Shown here piece after piece: positions 21,193 to 33,622 of a stretch of DNA of 64,000 nt. Location: the NCBI GenBank assembly GCA_948567375.1, contig OX419756.1, forward strand, positions 52,244,552-52,308,551. The letters run 5' to 3'. Below the pieces are notes generated by a model. It did no database searches. It saw nothing but the letters and a program-made list of their open reading frames with translations, and was not told the origin of the DNA. The translations under genes and the position numbers were made by a program. The first letter of the stretch is position 1; every line of letters starts with the position of its first letter. The stretch comes from Lunularia cruciata. Lineage: Eukaryota > Streptophyta > Marchantiopsida > Lunulariales > Lunulariaceae.

Positions 21193-24100
21193 ACGGATTT
21201 TATGTGCCACTAGTGTGGATTGCCTCTTGAGCTGACAATCTGAAGGTATACTGGGAACTTTTATCATTTTGACATGCTAAGCGAACACCAAGCTGGCTCA
21301 TGTTCTGAGGGAAGTAAAATAAATTCTACCTTCCACGATACTTGCTTAAGAATGATTTACCGAGAGGCAAACAGCCTCATAAATGTACCATGACAGAACT
21401 ACTTTCGGAGCTAGACCTGGTACGGAACGCATAGACCCCTCTACTTCACTATTTAACAGAAAGCAGGTTCATAAAATAGCACAAGCCAGAGAACATATCA
21501 AGATGGAGATGCGTTTGTCTACCATACCTCCTCTTGAAAGCGCTCAAGCATCAGTCTGCGCTGCTCCTGGTCAACTGCATGAGGGTCGAGCTCGCCGTGT
21601 CCACTTAACGCCGACTGCCATGGTTGGCCTTTTTCTCGCTTTTGCAGAGTAACGTGCATAATTTCGTCCTCTACTCTCGAAGCAAATTGAAGTGAATTAA
21701 ATGATCTACCAGTTGGAAAGTGTGAATCATCGCTCAACAGGTTGGCACGATCTCATACGTTACTTCAGAAAGACAATCCGGCTAGACGTCTACTATGCGA
21801 CGAGAATGTTCTTGTCTACTGTTTCCTATAGGGACAATAGTTATTGCTTCCTTAACACCTGATAGAGCCCTCAGATGCTACAAGTTAGAGGGCAAAAAGG
21901 ATTCCTCGCACTATTAGTCAATAGGGAGGCATTAAAGAACAACCCCAACGAAATCTCTTCGACTCTTTTTCATGGATGGATGGTAGGGGAAGTGAGCTTC
22001 GGAAAATTCTCGACGACAATTCCAGAAACCGCCTAATATGGAACTCTAGTTTGGAATAGACTCCCGATTCTAATGGATGAAACAGGTTCGAATCCCCCGA
22101 TTCTAACCTGAGGGTTAGAGACAGCAGACAAGATTTTTGATTGAAGGGACGAAATTGCATACCACATTAACTACAGACCTAGAGGTAAACTGAGCTTCAT
22201 CCTGCGCTCAAGCACTCCAATGTAGGGCATCTTACCGATTGTCCAAAACGATCCATCCAGTTTCACGGGTCCAACTAAGTCATGCTGCAAGAGAAGGCAG
22301 CAAAGGTTGAGCATGAGTTACAGCAAAGTACTAGGTCAGTAAGAGCAGAGGGGAGCCATAACACAAAACATAGAAAGCCAAAGAGCTTCTTCGATAGCTA
22401 CAACTGAAGAGAAATGGCAAAGGACTGCAAAGGAGTGACAGTAGGTTGTATTGAATAATGAGCAATACATTGAGGTATGGTGGGTTGCCCTTGATTCCAA
22501 GCTCCAAATGTTGCGGTTTAATTGTGCAGTACAACATTCGAGATGGCACCTTGGGGGGCAGGGGAATGTACATATTAACCTCGTCTAGTGTTTGATCCCA
22601 TTCATACACTGTCTGCCCTGTTATCCAGCAATTCCATTTATCAGCATACATAGACAAGAATCTCTAAAAGCACTTGATGCATCTCAGGCAGCTTGCCGTC
22701 CTTGTACCAAAGCCCTCTAGTACTACTCGGATAGTGGAAAGAACCTTCGAGAACGAACAAGTTGAATTTCTCGGACTCGAGCATCGAAAATCCCGAAAGA
22801 AATAATTTTTAAAAGAAATAATTAGTCACACGGTCAAGTTTCACTTGATGCTGCAACTCTGATGACATTGCAAAAGTTGGTCTAATTTATATAAAACATA
22901 TCGTAAACCAAATTTCATTCACCAACACATGGGAATCTAGAATGTTGGCCATGTTTAATATGTACGCATTATGACCACTACTCTAGCTATAGCAAACGGC
23001 ATTTAAAATCACCTATACAGCAGGTCCAATACTATAACACCCCATGGAACCGACTGGCTGATCAAACACTAAAAACACCATCATTTATACGCGCATCCAC
23101 AAACTTTGGACATTTCTACCTCACAAATCTACGTATGTAATGCTCGACTCCACGAACGTATGCATAATACGCTAAAGTCTTTCATAGTATCTGTTAAATC
23201 TGATTAGATCTTGACTTGACTCACAACCTAATAGAATTCCGAGGAGCCCGTACTACTCGGAGTTCTTCTTACGTTCACATGGAAGGGAAGTTGCGAAAGG
23301 AAGAAGGAAATGTACTTTCTCATATATACGATTTACTGCTGGCTCTGTCACATCTGTGTTGAAATTTTCGTGACTCTTTGTACATTCGGACAGAATTCAC
23401 CCTCACTCACCGAACGAGATTTATATTTCTTACGGCTGAAAAGGAAGGAAGAATTCCGCTCACCATTATGTACAAATTTGTGCCGCTTGTCCGGCGCTAG
23501 TTTTCCTGTCATCGTTGAATCCAACGCGCGCTAGTGCATCCTGTACAATTCCCAACAAATTCGCTTCAACACGTACACTCCGACAAGTTCCTCGAGGTAG
23601 TTCGCTGCATTTGAATCCTTCTGCCCTAAAACCAATTGTAAGCCCTCTCTCAAGAATCAATTAACCTCGACAGCTCAAAAGAAGGAAAAACCAATTTCCA
23701 GCTAAACATAACATTTCTCTAGACATAGCACTCCTCTTTTAATTCTCCTCGCCGTTTCCACTCTCTGACTCCTGGCTCACCGAAAAAACCTCTCCATAGA
23801 GAAGAATTATCCAACGATGAAAGCAATAGAGTGAATGATCTCTCGACCAGTAAAATGTTCTGGCGAGGCAGGAAATGAAACAAGCAACTGGGTGCCACTG
23901 AAGAAACTACAAGCTTCTTACCCTCTCTTCTGCTTGCCGTAGAGAATTAAGAACTCAAGAAGCTTCGAGAGATTGGATTTCGTTTACCCCCACGCCCGGA
24001 CCCTCATGGAAATCATTACCCTTTGCATCCGGTAGGCATAACCCTACCAAGACTTGCAGATTATCAGATATAAAGGCGACCGCGTAGGATTATCTATTCT

Positions 24101-26525
24101 ATCACCCATCATAAGAAGTACGTATGACGACAAAGTACGCAGTCTTTTAGATGCTTCCAACGTCCAAGTAGTTCCACCTCTCCCTACCAACCACATCAAC
24201 CCAAACACAGGGGAGTGGGAACTAACAACTACAACCCCCACTGTACTAATAGCATCACTACTACTACTAGCATTGGGAGATAATGGAGAATGATTGCAAC
24301 CCAGCCAAAGAAACCCTGTGGATGATACCGATAATCAACCAGTGAAAGTTGTGACATCCCTCCCATCCACCATTGAAGTGGGGGTGAATGGTTGTAAAGC
24401 ACAAGTCTAATCGAATCCGAGATTCTACCCCTTCCATGGGAGACGTAGCAACAAGCTACAGGTTTAGATTCTCCTCGTGTCTCAAGTTCGTGTCCCGTCC
24501 AAAGCACCAACCACGTGGAACAAGCGAGTCTGCACAGGTCGGTTGCCTGGCTGCCTACAGTGGTAAGTTGTCACTGTTCGAGACTCTCTTAAACTGGCCA
24601 CCAGTTTGGCTACATGTAGCCAACAACAGCATCAGCACCAGAAACAATACCAGTTCAGTTCCGTTCGATTCTCGCCAGGGAAAGAAGAGAGTTCAGAGTA
24701 TATTAGGGAGGGTAAAGTCCAGAGAGTTACTGCAATGCTTAGCAGAAGAGCGGCATTATCAGGGGGAGAAGCTCTTGGAGCAGTGATCAGTGAGCGCAAG
24801 AGGGGGAATAAGTATTCACTGTAGACCATCACATGGCTGAGTAAGTCCAAGCGGTCCTGCTGTAAAACAGATCACACACTCTGTCCTTCTTGTCTGGACG
24901 AGAGACCGACTCTTACACCTAGCGAGCACACCACCTTCCTACTCACCTGTGTGGCTTCTTGCAGTTACCCGAGGCTCTGCTCCAACCCCCCCAACGTCAG
25001 TATCCTTTTAACTTCGATGCTAGAATAATCCGTATCCTCCTCCCCTTCAAATCGGCTGACTACTAGCCCATTCAAGCCAAGAATCGTTCGTACACACTCT
25101 GCCCAATAGGTTCCTCAGTCTGCAAATCATACTGGTAATTCAGTAATTGACTACAGTATTATAAAACCCTGTTCTTTTCCAGTGCCAGAGTCTGCCTTGT
25201 GGTGAACACTTTCAACCATAGTACTGCAACAACCAGGCCCCGGACTGAATTAGGGTGCGTGCTGAAATTCACCAAGAAATATGGTATATCCCTTGAAGAC
25301 TTGAGAATGAACACTTTCACTTTGAACCTGTGAAAGTGAAAGGAAGGTGTTTCTTTCACTTAGCTCTCCACATGGCTAGAAGATAGGAAGCAAGCTCAAC
25401 CAGGGTACAACAGTAAGGTGAAGCGTTTGGCCATGAGTGGAACGCAGGTGTACTTAGTTGTCCGTACACCAACAAGTGTCAAGATTGAACCTTGTGACTT
25501 ATCAAATTGCAAGTAGGGTGAAATAACCATGGTGGGAACATAGCGTGGCGGGTGTCAATGGTCACTGTCAAGGGAGGCTTTCAAGCTTGCGTATTGCAAT
25601 GCGTCTTTCTGTACTGTGCTGGTTGCTGCTCCACATGTGCGGGTTTGGGAGAAACCGTGTGGAAGTTGTGGGCCAAAGGTTTGGTTAGTGGGCTTGTAAT
25701 TGATTCTAGAGTCGCGACTACGCGAGAGTTTCTGAGACCGTGATCATGTTCAGGTGCAGTACTTAGGAACTTACTTACTAAGCTCATGAAGAAGAAAAGA
25801 TGCTCATGATTTTGGCTAATTCTTCTCCGAATAATCATTTACTCCTGTAGTACATTAGTAGTGTCGTTATTAGAAAGTCATTAAAGTACTCCGTACTAAT
25901 GCCCTCCAGACCATGATGACTGATCTCACAACGTGCAACCTGGTCCGACCTGAAATCAGAGTTAAGTACGCCATATTACTAGTCCATGAAGCTGAAATGT
26001 GTAGGATAATGATTGAGGTTGGGACTTTATAGTTTGATATCCTCAGGAAGCAAACATATTCGGGAATTTCTGGCTTAAGTATAGATTGAAGTTGAGGGAG
26101 TACCTGGGGCGAACGGGGTCTTGAAAATGCTCAACAGACCAGCACATTCAGCTTAATTCTTCATGGAATCATGCCTAAACCTTCAGTACAGAATCAACGG
26201 ATCCACTACGTTTTGCTTTGGGGCCGTAGTTCTGCATGGGGTTTTAGCCCTTTTCCTTTGGGCGTGGTGCTCGTTTACTCCCTTTTGCACTTTTGGTGCC
26301 TTGTATTCTGTTTCTTTTTCCTTCGGGGCATACTACTTGGCTCGTTTTCCCAGTTCTCACTACGAGGTTCTCCAAAGGAAAGGGAAATTTAAACAAATTG
26401 CATTACTCTGTAAAGCACAGGACGATGTTGACATGCGATGAAGACATGTCCTGCTTTCTGATGACCTTGTGAGATTTGAAAATCGTGGAGAGCTGAACAG
26501 TTTGAGAAGTTCGAGCAGTTGGGGA
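21193..26525. other. No gene recognised in 5.3 kb
   Basis: ORFs up to about 130 codons occur on both strands (for example 24388-24786) but overlap one another, lack recognisable domains and show no consistent splice structure that I can defend. GC and CG content are above those of the flanking elements. It could contain untranslated or non-coding transcripts. Confidence 0.4.
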
Positions 26526-26552
26526 GTAGTAGTAGTAGTAGTAGTAGTAGTA
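26526..26552 (+). repeat. (AGT)9 microsatellite
   Basis: Nine AGT units lie in a row, followed by AATATATCATATG. It is a simple repeat likely to vary in length. Confidence 0.95.
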
Positions 26553-26617
26553 ATATATCATATGAGAGAATATAAGTGGGATCGGATGGAAGAAGAGTCA
26601 AACAGAAGTCAATCTAG

Positions 26618-26915
26618 TCAAATGATGGTAACATGAGCAAATAAAGAGAATGAATAATACAGTACTATACAAGGGAACATGTACCGGTTGTATATGAGGT
26701 CCTTGAGGAGACAATAACAATAAAAAGAGATGCAGCCTATGCTCGACAAATTAATCAAATCAAACCCCCTGATGGTAATTTGAGGAAGATAAAGAGAATG
26801 GATACTACAATACTATGCAAAGAAACATGTACCGGTTGTATAGGAACTCTTTGAGCAGACAATACCAATAAAAAGACGCAGCCAACGTGCGAAAAATTTA
26901 ATGAAACTAAACCCA
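26618..26915 (+). repeat. Diverged tandem duplication of about 145 bp
   Basis: Both halves contain GATGGTAA, then ATAAAGAGAATG, then ACATGTACCGGTTGTATA, then CAATAAAAAG. Similarity is obvious but with many substitutions and small gaps. The unit boundaries are approximate. Confidence 0.75.
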
Positions 26916-27909
26916 GGGTTTCCCCATTCGATGGATCAATTAGACTGGCTCCAGATACCTGTAGTAAAGAAGAATTGGAATGAACCTGGAGAAATTGAAG
27001 GCTAAATTGAAGAGGAAAAACAAAACTTTTGACATCTACATGTAGCCAGGCAATGCAGGAGCGGCAGGCGTTCTAGAAGCGTAAAGAGCGGGACTTTGAC
27101 CTGGCTGCAAGCCCTTGATAACAGCCAGTAATAGGTTATGTGTCTAACACTGTGACTTGGTTCCTGCAGAACTGAGAAAATTTCAGAATGAAAGGATATT
27201 TTCAGTACCCCCAAAGTAAGCAAAATGTAGATCGTTCCCCCACAAGAAAGACCACAGTGCGTGATCGATCTGTTGCGAAATGCCAGATAGAGTGGACTCG
27301 TATCGAGAAAGCTTATTTTAGAATAGTCAAATACACCAGATCATTCATGTATTGTAAATCCCATGGTGTTCTGTAGACATTTGTCCCCCACTCATCTTCT
27401 TTGCTGTGCCTGCCCTCCCTGACAACAAACAAGTTTACTTTACCCCCATTCTGCCTCATCACAGGACTCCTCCAAGGCTCCTCTCAAAGCTCTCTCTTCT
27501 CCCGAGTAGGTGAAGCAGACCCACCTCCAAGTAGTACACTGCACTCGTTCGGAGAAAGACGATTGTCTGCTTGTTTGCGCTCCTCTATAGCGCGCCTGTT
27601 CTTCTGTAGTCAGAGTTTAGAGCTTCTTCGCCAAGAGAGGAACACCCTTCAGACCACCTGGCGATCAGTCACTGGCCGGATGGCTGGATGGCCTGCTGGC
27701 AGGCTGGCCGAAGAAGAATAGCTTCTTGGAGAATCCTTCTTCGTCCTCACGAGACAACACCAACAGCAGTGAGATACCAACTTCTGTGGTATTGGTGAGC
27801 GATTGATTCTTGGTAACAAAGGGGGACCGTTTTTAAGTTAGTAGAGTTCGGAATCAGAGAGGCTTTGGCTCCTTCTGCCTGTTCAAACGTTTAAGTGGGG
27901 GGAGAAGAA
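26916..27909. other. No gene recognised
   Basis: There are only short ORFs without motifs. A C/T-rich stretch near 27390-27560 could be a promoter or 5' leader, but nothing decides it. Confidence 0.4.
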
Positions 27910-28071
27910 GATTTACAGAAGAATAATATCCGGAGTGAGTCGTCTGAAGCACAGAGTGGAACTGGTCCTGAAATTTTGCCGACTTGCGTAGATTTACAGA
28001 AGAATAATATCCGGAGTGAGTCATCTGTAGCACAGAGGGGAGCTGGTCGCCAAATTTTGCCGACTTGCTTG
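27910..28071 (+). repeat. Two 81-bp tandem units, in frame (27 codons each)
   Basis: Units 27910-27990 and 27991-28071 differ at about nine positions. In the frame of a 126-codon ORF (27895-28275) each encodes D-L-Q-K-N-N-I-R-S-E-S-S and ends I-L-P-T-C. The length divisible by three and the open frame would fit a coding repeat, but the minus strand is also open here and no homologue is known to me. Confidence 0.85.
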
Positions 28072-29221
28072 GCTCGTTACCCTGGTTACACTTTAGACTG
28101 CAAAATTCCCGTCCCACCGTCTTGTCGTCCACGCCGGCTGCTGCAGCCGATTTGTAATTCCTTTCTCATTCAAACAGTCCGTGCTCCCTACGGAAAGAAA
28201 GAGAGACACAGGGCCTCATCGCCAACAGCAGCTGTCTTTGTTCTTTGTTGGGTTGCGCTGGTATTCTCGACTTGAAAGCAGAGATTTAGCCATCCATCTG
28301 CTTTCAGACTCAGAATTCCGGACAGCGTTGTCTTCTTCGGAGAAACACAAGCTGCACACGCCTCTTGTTCAGAAATTCTGTTTTCACTCTTTGAAATCAA
28401 TTTTTGAGCCAAAAAATTGAGTTTTGCGTTGGAAAGGTCCGCAAGGGGGAGGTATTCAAGGTGGAATTGGCACAAAGCTGCATAAATTGTTATTGTTTTT
28501 TATGTTTTTCGAGACGAGTAGCCTGAGAGCGAGCCATCAGAGATGAAGCTGTGATGAACGGGCCATCTAAGAGCAGTGCTCCCCTGATCTGATTGATACT
28601 GATCGATCCCTGTCTACTTGGATCTCATCTTCTATGCGATCTACTTCGGGCAAGAGCTTATAAACGCGGCTTCTCGGAGAGTACACTCATGGCGGACGCT
28701 ACTTACTGGTGGGTTGTCTAGTCTTAGGCCTTCTTCAATAGTTTTTATCCATTTATCAAAGTTGTTATATCAAACACATTCGCATACTATGATCACGCCA
28801 TAAAAGGCATTGGAGATCCCTGCCCACCTGGTTCTCTGATGAGACAGACACCGATTGTTGATTATATGCCGAGATTTTTTACTTGCTCCTGCATTTTTGG
28901 GGAAGGGTTATTTGTTCTCCTGCATCCACTGGAGATTTATCACAGGAGTGAGCGCAATCAAGTTGTAGAATCCTTCATGAGAGCAAAGTCGGTCCGTTGG
29001 TGGACAATAAATGGGGAACTACCTCAATGTTGGCTCGGGAGGTTGAGTAGATTGGAAGTTAAGAATGAATCACCTGGATTCCAGGAGATCTCGTCAACGA
29101 AGGAGGTTCATGTTAGACCTGCCTGCAGTTCCCCAGGAAACTGTTGCACTAGACGAAATTTGGATCACGAAGATAGAAACTGTGATCAGATTGCCGGTAG
29201 ATCTTTTTGCTGTATAGGGCC
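28072..29221. other. No gene recognised
   Basis: There are only short ORFs. This stretch could contain upstream exons or the promoter of the candidate gene ending at 30486. Confidence 0.35.
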
Positions 29222-29392
29222 TGCAAATTGAGTATATGGAGCGGACATATAAATGTATCCACTCAATGGGCGGCTTTGATGTGTATGCCTTCGTACTTCG
29301 GGAGTCAGGGGAAGTGGAAAGTGTAGAGCTTCTTTCTGAATGTCTGATTGCGCACAGCCGTTTAGATTGGTCTGACTTCGTTTCACCATAAT
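29222..29392 (+). other. Candidate internal exon of the gene ending at 30486
   Basis: After a plausible acceptor (TTTTTGCTGTATAG|G at about 29217), a 56-codon open stretch reads Y-M-E-R-T-Y-K-C-I-H, then G-G-F-D-V-Y-A-F-V-L-R-E-S-G-E-V-E-S, then S-D-F-V-S-P and stop. Its composition looks coding, but no clear donor is present. Another possible small exon precedes the good donor GAA|GTGAGT at about 29614. The joining to 30117 is speculative. Confidence 0.25.
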
Positions 29393-30116
29393 TCCGTCTC
29401 TTCATGTAATGGAAGGCAGTAACTGGTGTGGCTCCGACATACTAATTTCGTTAATAGATACCACACTGTGCGGCACATTTCCACCCTTGTACTCAATCCT
29501 CCGGGGCCTTATATTGAACAGAAATTGCAACGTTGTTTTAGACATAAGCGTTGCTGTTTTCAACTGCGAAAGTGTAGGTGAATTTGGTCAGAGGTTCATT
29601 TCGTTTCTGTTGAAGTGAGTATTACTCAGCTTCGACATTCTACTAGTGGCATTTCAAATCAAGGCAATTATGGGTGATAGAGATTTACATCTTATAGGCC
29701 TGCAGCAAGCGTATCACTATTAATGTTTCGTCCGGGTGAAGCACAGTCTCTCTCGAAGTCATCTTTCTGGAACTTAAACTTTGCATCCAATTCTGTTGAG
29801 CTACTAACTATTTTTGCATTGTTGATGACACTGCACACTTAATACCTTGCGTCCTGCCACCAACCTACGGCCTATACCCTATCTGAGGTTGATTCAGTGT
29901 CAGGCTGAGGAAAGACATTGCTTAGAAATTTTGGGTTCCATTTAGGAATCCTTTCCACCATATGATATTGGGAGACGACTTTGTCGTATGGTGTTGGGGG
30001 ATTTCTCCCAAAACTCATATGCTCTTTCACGAGTTGAACGGAAGAAACGAAAAGAGGAAGTGGCGAATGAGTTTTGCTGATTCTGTATGATCTGTGGATT
30101 GCCTTTCTTGTTGCAG

Positions 30117-30486
30117 TTGCAGGCAGTGTGGGGTTTATCTAAATGTAAGTTCCAACATGCTGTATCCTCCAGATACATACTTCCAAGCAGGAAACCGAGG
30201 GACTTTGTCATTTATGGAGATTGACATGAGCAAGTTTCGTCAGCAAGAAGAGAACAGGTGCTTTCCTTTCTTCGACTCCTTGGATTCCTGGGGTATTCAA
30301 CGGAAGAGGACAAGACTACGTTGTGCATTATGCAATACACTGGTTGGCTACATATATTACGACATGCCCAAAAGAGCTGGACACACAGGCTTGGGGCCCT
30401 CGCAAGCCGTTCCTAGAGGACAAAGGTACCGTTTAAAGATCAAGTCCTTGCAAGAAGCCCCGGTGTACCACAATAAATGGAAATGA
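30117..30486 (+). CDS. Probable last exon of a zinc-ribbon protein (Yippee/CULT-like pattern)
   Basis: The strong acceptor TTTCTTGTTGCAG at 30104-30116 is followed by an open frame to the stop at 30484-30486. It has C-R-Q-C at 30118-30129 and C-A-L-C at 30322-30333, 64 residues apart, then L-V-G-Y-I-Y-Y-D. A basic C-terminus follows, with G-P-S-Q-A-V-P-R-G-Q-R-Y-R-L-K-I-K. Two C-x2-C knuckles at this distance, the second followed by a G-[WY]-x-[YF] strand, recall Yippee, CULT and MsrB zinc folds, but I cannot choose among them. An upstream open frame starts at 30094 with its own ATG, so the exon start is not certain. Confidence 0.45.
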
Positions 30487-32261
30487 CATATTCGCTAGGT
30501 CGATTATCAGTATTCAATATTAGTTGAAAGGTTCTTTTCTGTAGGATAGGACAACCATTCCATTTCGACACGGGGTGAAATGGCCGGCACTTTGGAACAC
30601 TTGAGTAGATTTGAAGCCGTTTATTTCATGGTGGATGCTTGATCATCACTGATTTGTAGAAAACATCGCTCTGCCCGGGGTTAGCAGACGGAGCACAAAA
30701 CAAACTTCTTAGAATTCAACGGAGACCGATCACAGCAATCAATCCGCTGGTGTTCAGGGGTCTCTTCCAAACTGATCAATTAAGGGCTCCTCTGACTCTC
30801 ACAGTGTAATTACACGGGGTACCTGGAACGCCACTTTTGAAAGTGCCATCTTTACTCGGCGATGTCGATTAGACGTACATTGAACATAATATGTTAGTGT
30901 GAAGCTCAACCTGCCAACCTGAGCTACAACTAAGAGAAGACATGGTCAGTGTCTATAGTGTGAGTTGCACTCAACCACTTATTACCAATCGTTACGACTA
31001 CATTGCCCTCAAATTCTCCCCCTACAGATTTGTGCTTTCAAAAGCTTCTCATTGTCTACCATCTCTGTTATAAACCTCTGTCTGAAATCCCATCACCTCC
31101 TCAATTTTCAGCTTTTCACTTCTCGAATATTGCCCTTGCTTCCAAAGTCTGAACATACGCACCCGTTCACTATACTCCATTAAAAAGACCCTCAACTCCT
31201 GGCGACTCCACCATTTCTTCTCATCAAACAGTAATTCACGGATTGCTACCTCTGTAGGACTAGTGCTTGCCTCGGTAAGACTACAGCATGTCTGTGCGAA
31301 CTTCGAACTTAAGGGTTACACCTTTCCACGGAATTATGAATCCCTTGTTCCAAACCTTGGCACTGGTATATATCGTGAGCATGAATATTCGGACCTCTAG
31401 GGGCTACGCTTCCAAACTGGGACACCAGTCCTCAAGGAGACAACTCCCATCTCTACACAAGTGGGAACCAACTATTTTCGATGCTTGTGCCGACCCGTCA
31501 TGTCCACGCGAAGAAGGAAAATCCTCAGAGGAGAACGTCATACACTGCATCTAGTATTTCTCTGACAGCCAAAAGCGACAAAGTCCTCCATGATAGTCGT
31601 GTTTACATCGGTAAGCACGACCACACTGTCAGGATCTCAAGGCTGTATCGCTTTGTTGCATCACGGACAGCAATGCCAATCTATGAATAGGAGACACTGA
31701 ACATAAACATATATAATTGGACCCCTAGTAGAGCAACTCCATTGTGAGCAAATCATGCCTACTTAAGTTCAGTGGCTGATGTGCTCCCACGCAGCATCAA
31801 CAGTGTTGATGCTGCGATGGCGAGTGTTCAACCTAGACTAGAGCAAACAAAAAACCAATCTATGTCTCCAGATCTGGGTACATTGATGACGGAAGCTACT
31901 GCTGTAAGTAAGAAGGCGACCACATAGAACGGAAGCTACTGCTGTAAGTAAAAAGGCAACCACATATAACACATGAAGGATGGCAAGACCCCATCAAGCC
32001 AAAGACAGATTAGGTAGAATGGTGCTAGGTCTCACTAGTATTGATATGAGAAATCTGCACTACAGCACTTGAGATACCTGAGCTATGCAAGTAGGAAGGT
32101 CTACAAACTAAAGGAGTAACCGAAAAAGCATCATTTAGAGTGATTGCTCTCTTATGGATTGCACCAGCCAATGTTCTCTATGGAGCGAATGCTCTCTATA
32201 GAGCGATGGATACATGTTGTCTAAATTATACTATAAAACATGAGAGTGAGTATGGTGACCC
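30487..32261. other. No gene recognised; edge of the low-copy island
   Basis: There are only short ORFs. A 40-bp tandem duplication lies at 31889-31968. Just before the plastid insertion, a short local repeat with T-C-T-A-T-G-G-A-G-C-G and T-C-T-A-T-A-G-A-G-C-G (32177-32212) is visible. Confidence 0.4.
31889..31968 (+). repeat. 40-bp tandem duplication
   Basis: Units 31889-31928 and 31929-31968 share ACGGAAGCTACTGCTGTAAG and differ at a few positions. Confidence 0.88.
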
Positions 32262-32786
<525 letters not shown>

Positions 32787-33194
32787 TATGGTATTGATCC
32801 TATTCCTGGAGAAGAATGATAAGCCTTCATGCATTCATTGACAAATTTGTTGAACGTTGTATCTATCATACCATATAACTCCAAGGCTAGAGGAACAAAG
32901 AGGTTACCTCACTGTATACTCCTATACTTGGAGACCTTGCGTATTGCTGCTCCACTCGCCGCCCTTCCAAGAAGATGAGTAATCACTCCCTCCAAAATTG
33001 CATCATGCATAGGGTCTATAACCACAACATTCGCCATTGTCATCTGATCATCTCGGACCAAGTATAAGTTTGCTTTGACACATGTCGTATGCAAAGAATA
33101 TGAACACTCCTTCCAAGCAAAATATCCATTTCCTCATGCCATAGCAAACACTATATCTCTAATGGCATCCTCTATCCTCCATAAGGACACCATG
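32787..33194 (-). pseudogene. Decayed coding relic, family unknown
   Basis: The minus strand is nearly open from about 33190 to 32790 with three stops. A 61-codon part at 32909-33094 reads M-T-M-A-N-V-V-V-I-D-P and E-G-V-I-T-H-L-L-G-R-A, then S-K-Y-R. The composition looks like an old protein-coding sequence, possibly the 3' end of a non-LTR or other retroelement. I do not recognise it with confidence. Confidence 0.3.
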
Positions 33195-33204
33195 TCATAT
33201 GGAC

Positions 33205-33622
33205 AGTTGTTGCATCTAGAGTTGTCACAACATTTGTGGTGTTGAAGTTAGATTGCTTGGACATTGGAGTAGTAGTGTTGGTAGTCAAAGGTATTTGGGC
33301 AGGTAGTCATAGACTATTTGTTGATGGTAAGAATTCATGTTTGGGGCACTGGTCACATGGTGGGACTCACTATTTTTTGTGCCAGTACTGTTAAGGTTGG
33401 AGACCTAGGTCAAATCAAAGGTATACCTTCAAAGTGCAACTCCAGAGAGCTCACTTCTTTGATGTTGAGCCTTCGAGTTCTTAACTATGGTGGACAGATG
33501 TCGGCAAGCGTCACCTAGAATCTAACGCTATGGCTTGATTAGAATCAGTGCCTAGTTGTTGGTAGATTGTTGAGTGAAAGATCAAGTATTGATCTGATTG
33601 AGTGCGATTCAAGTTGATGAAT
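33205..33622 (+). repeat. Family C 5' LTR, truncated at its 5' side (copy C2)
   Basis: It matches 14764-15213 of the C1 LTR from GACAGTTG onwards and ends around TAATTACA (33615-33622). The first ~100 bp are missing. Internal C2 sequence follows, so this is the 5' LTR of copy C2. Confidence 0.7.

Noticed and set aside
22085-22105. GGTTCGAATCCCCC, resembling a tRNA T-arm
   Set aside because: The flanking bases do not form a T-stem, and no D-arm, anticodon arm or acceptor pairing exists on either strand.
25912-25952. ATGATGA ... CTGA, like boxes C and D of a snoRNA
   Set aside because: The spacing is too short, there is no terminal stem, and both motifs are common by chance.
26163-26441. 92-codon hydrophobic ORF
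   Set aside because: Two overlapping frames are equally open here because of T-rich DNA. There is no signal or domain pattern and no neighbouring splice sites.
32137-32261. Extension of the plastid insertion to the left
   Set aside because: The bases before 32262 do not match rpoB or any plastid neighbour that I recognise, so I did not extend the call.
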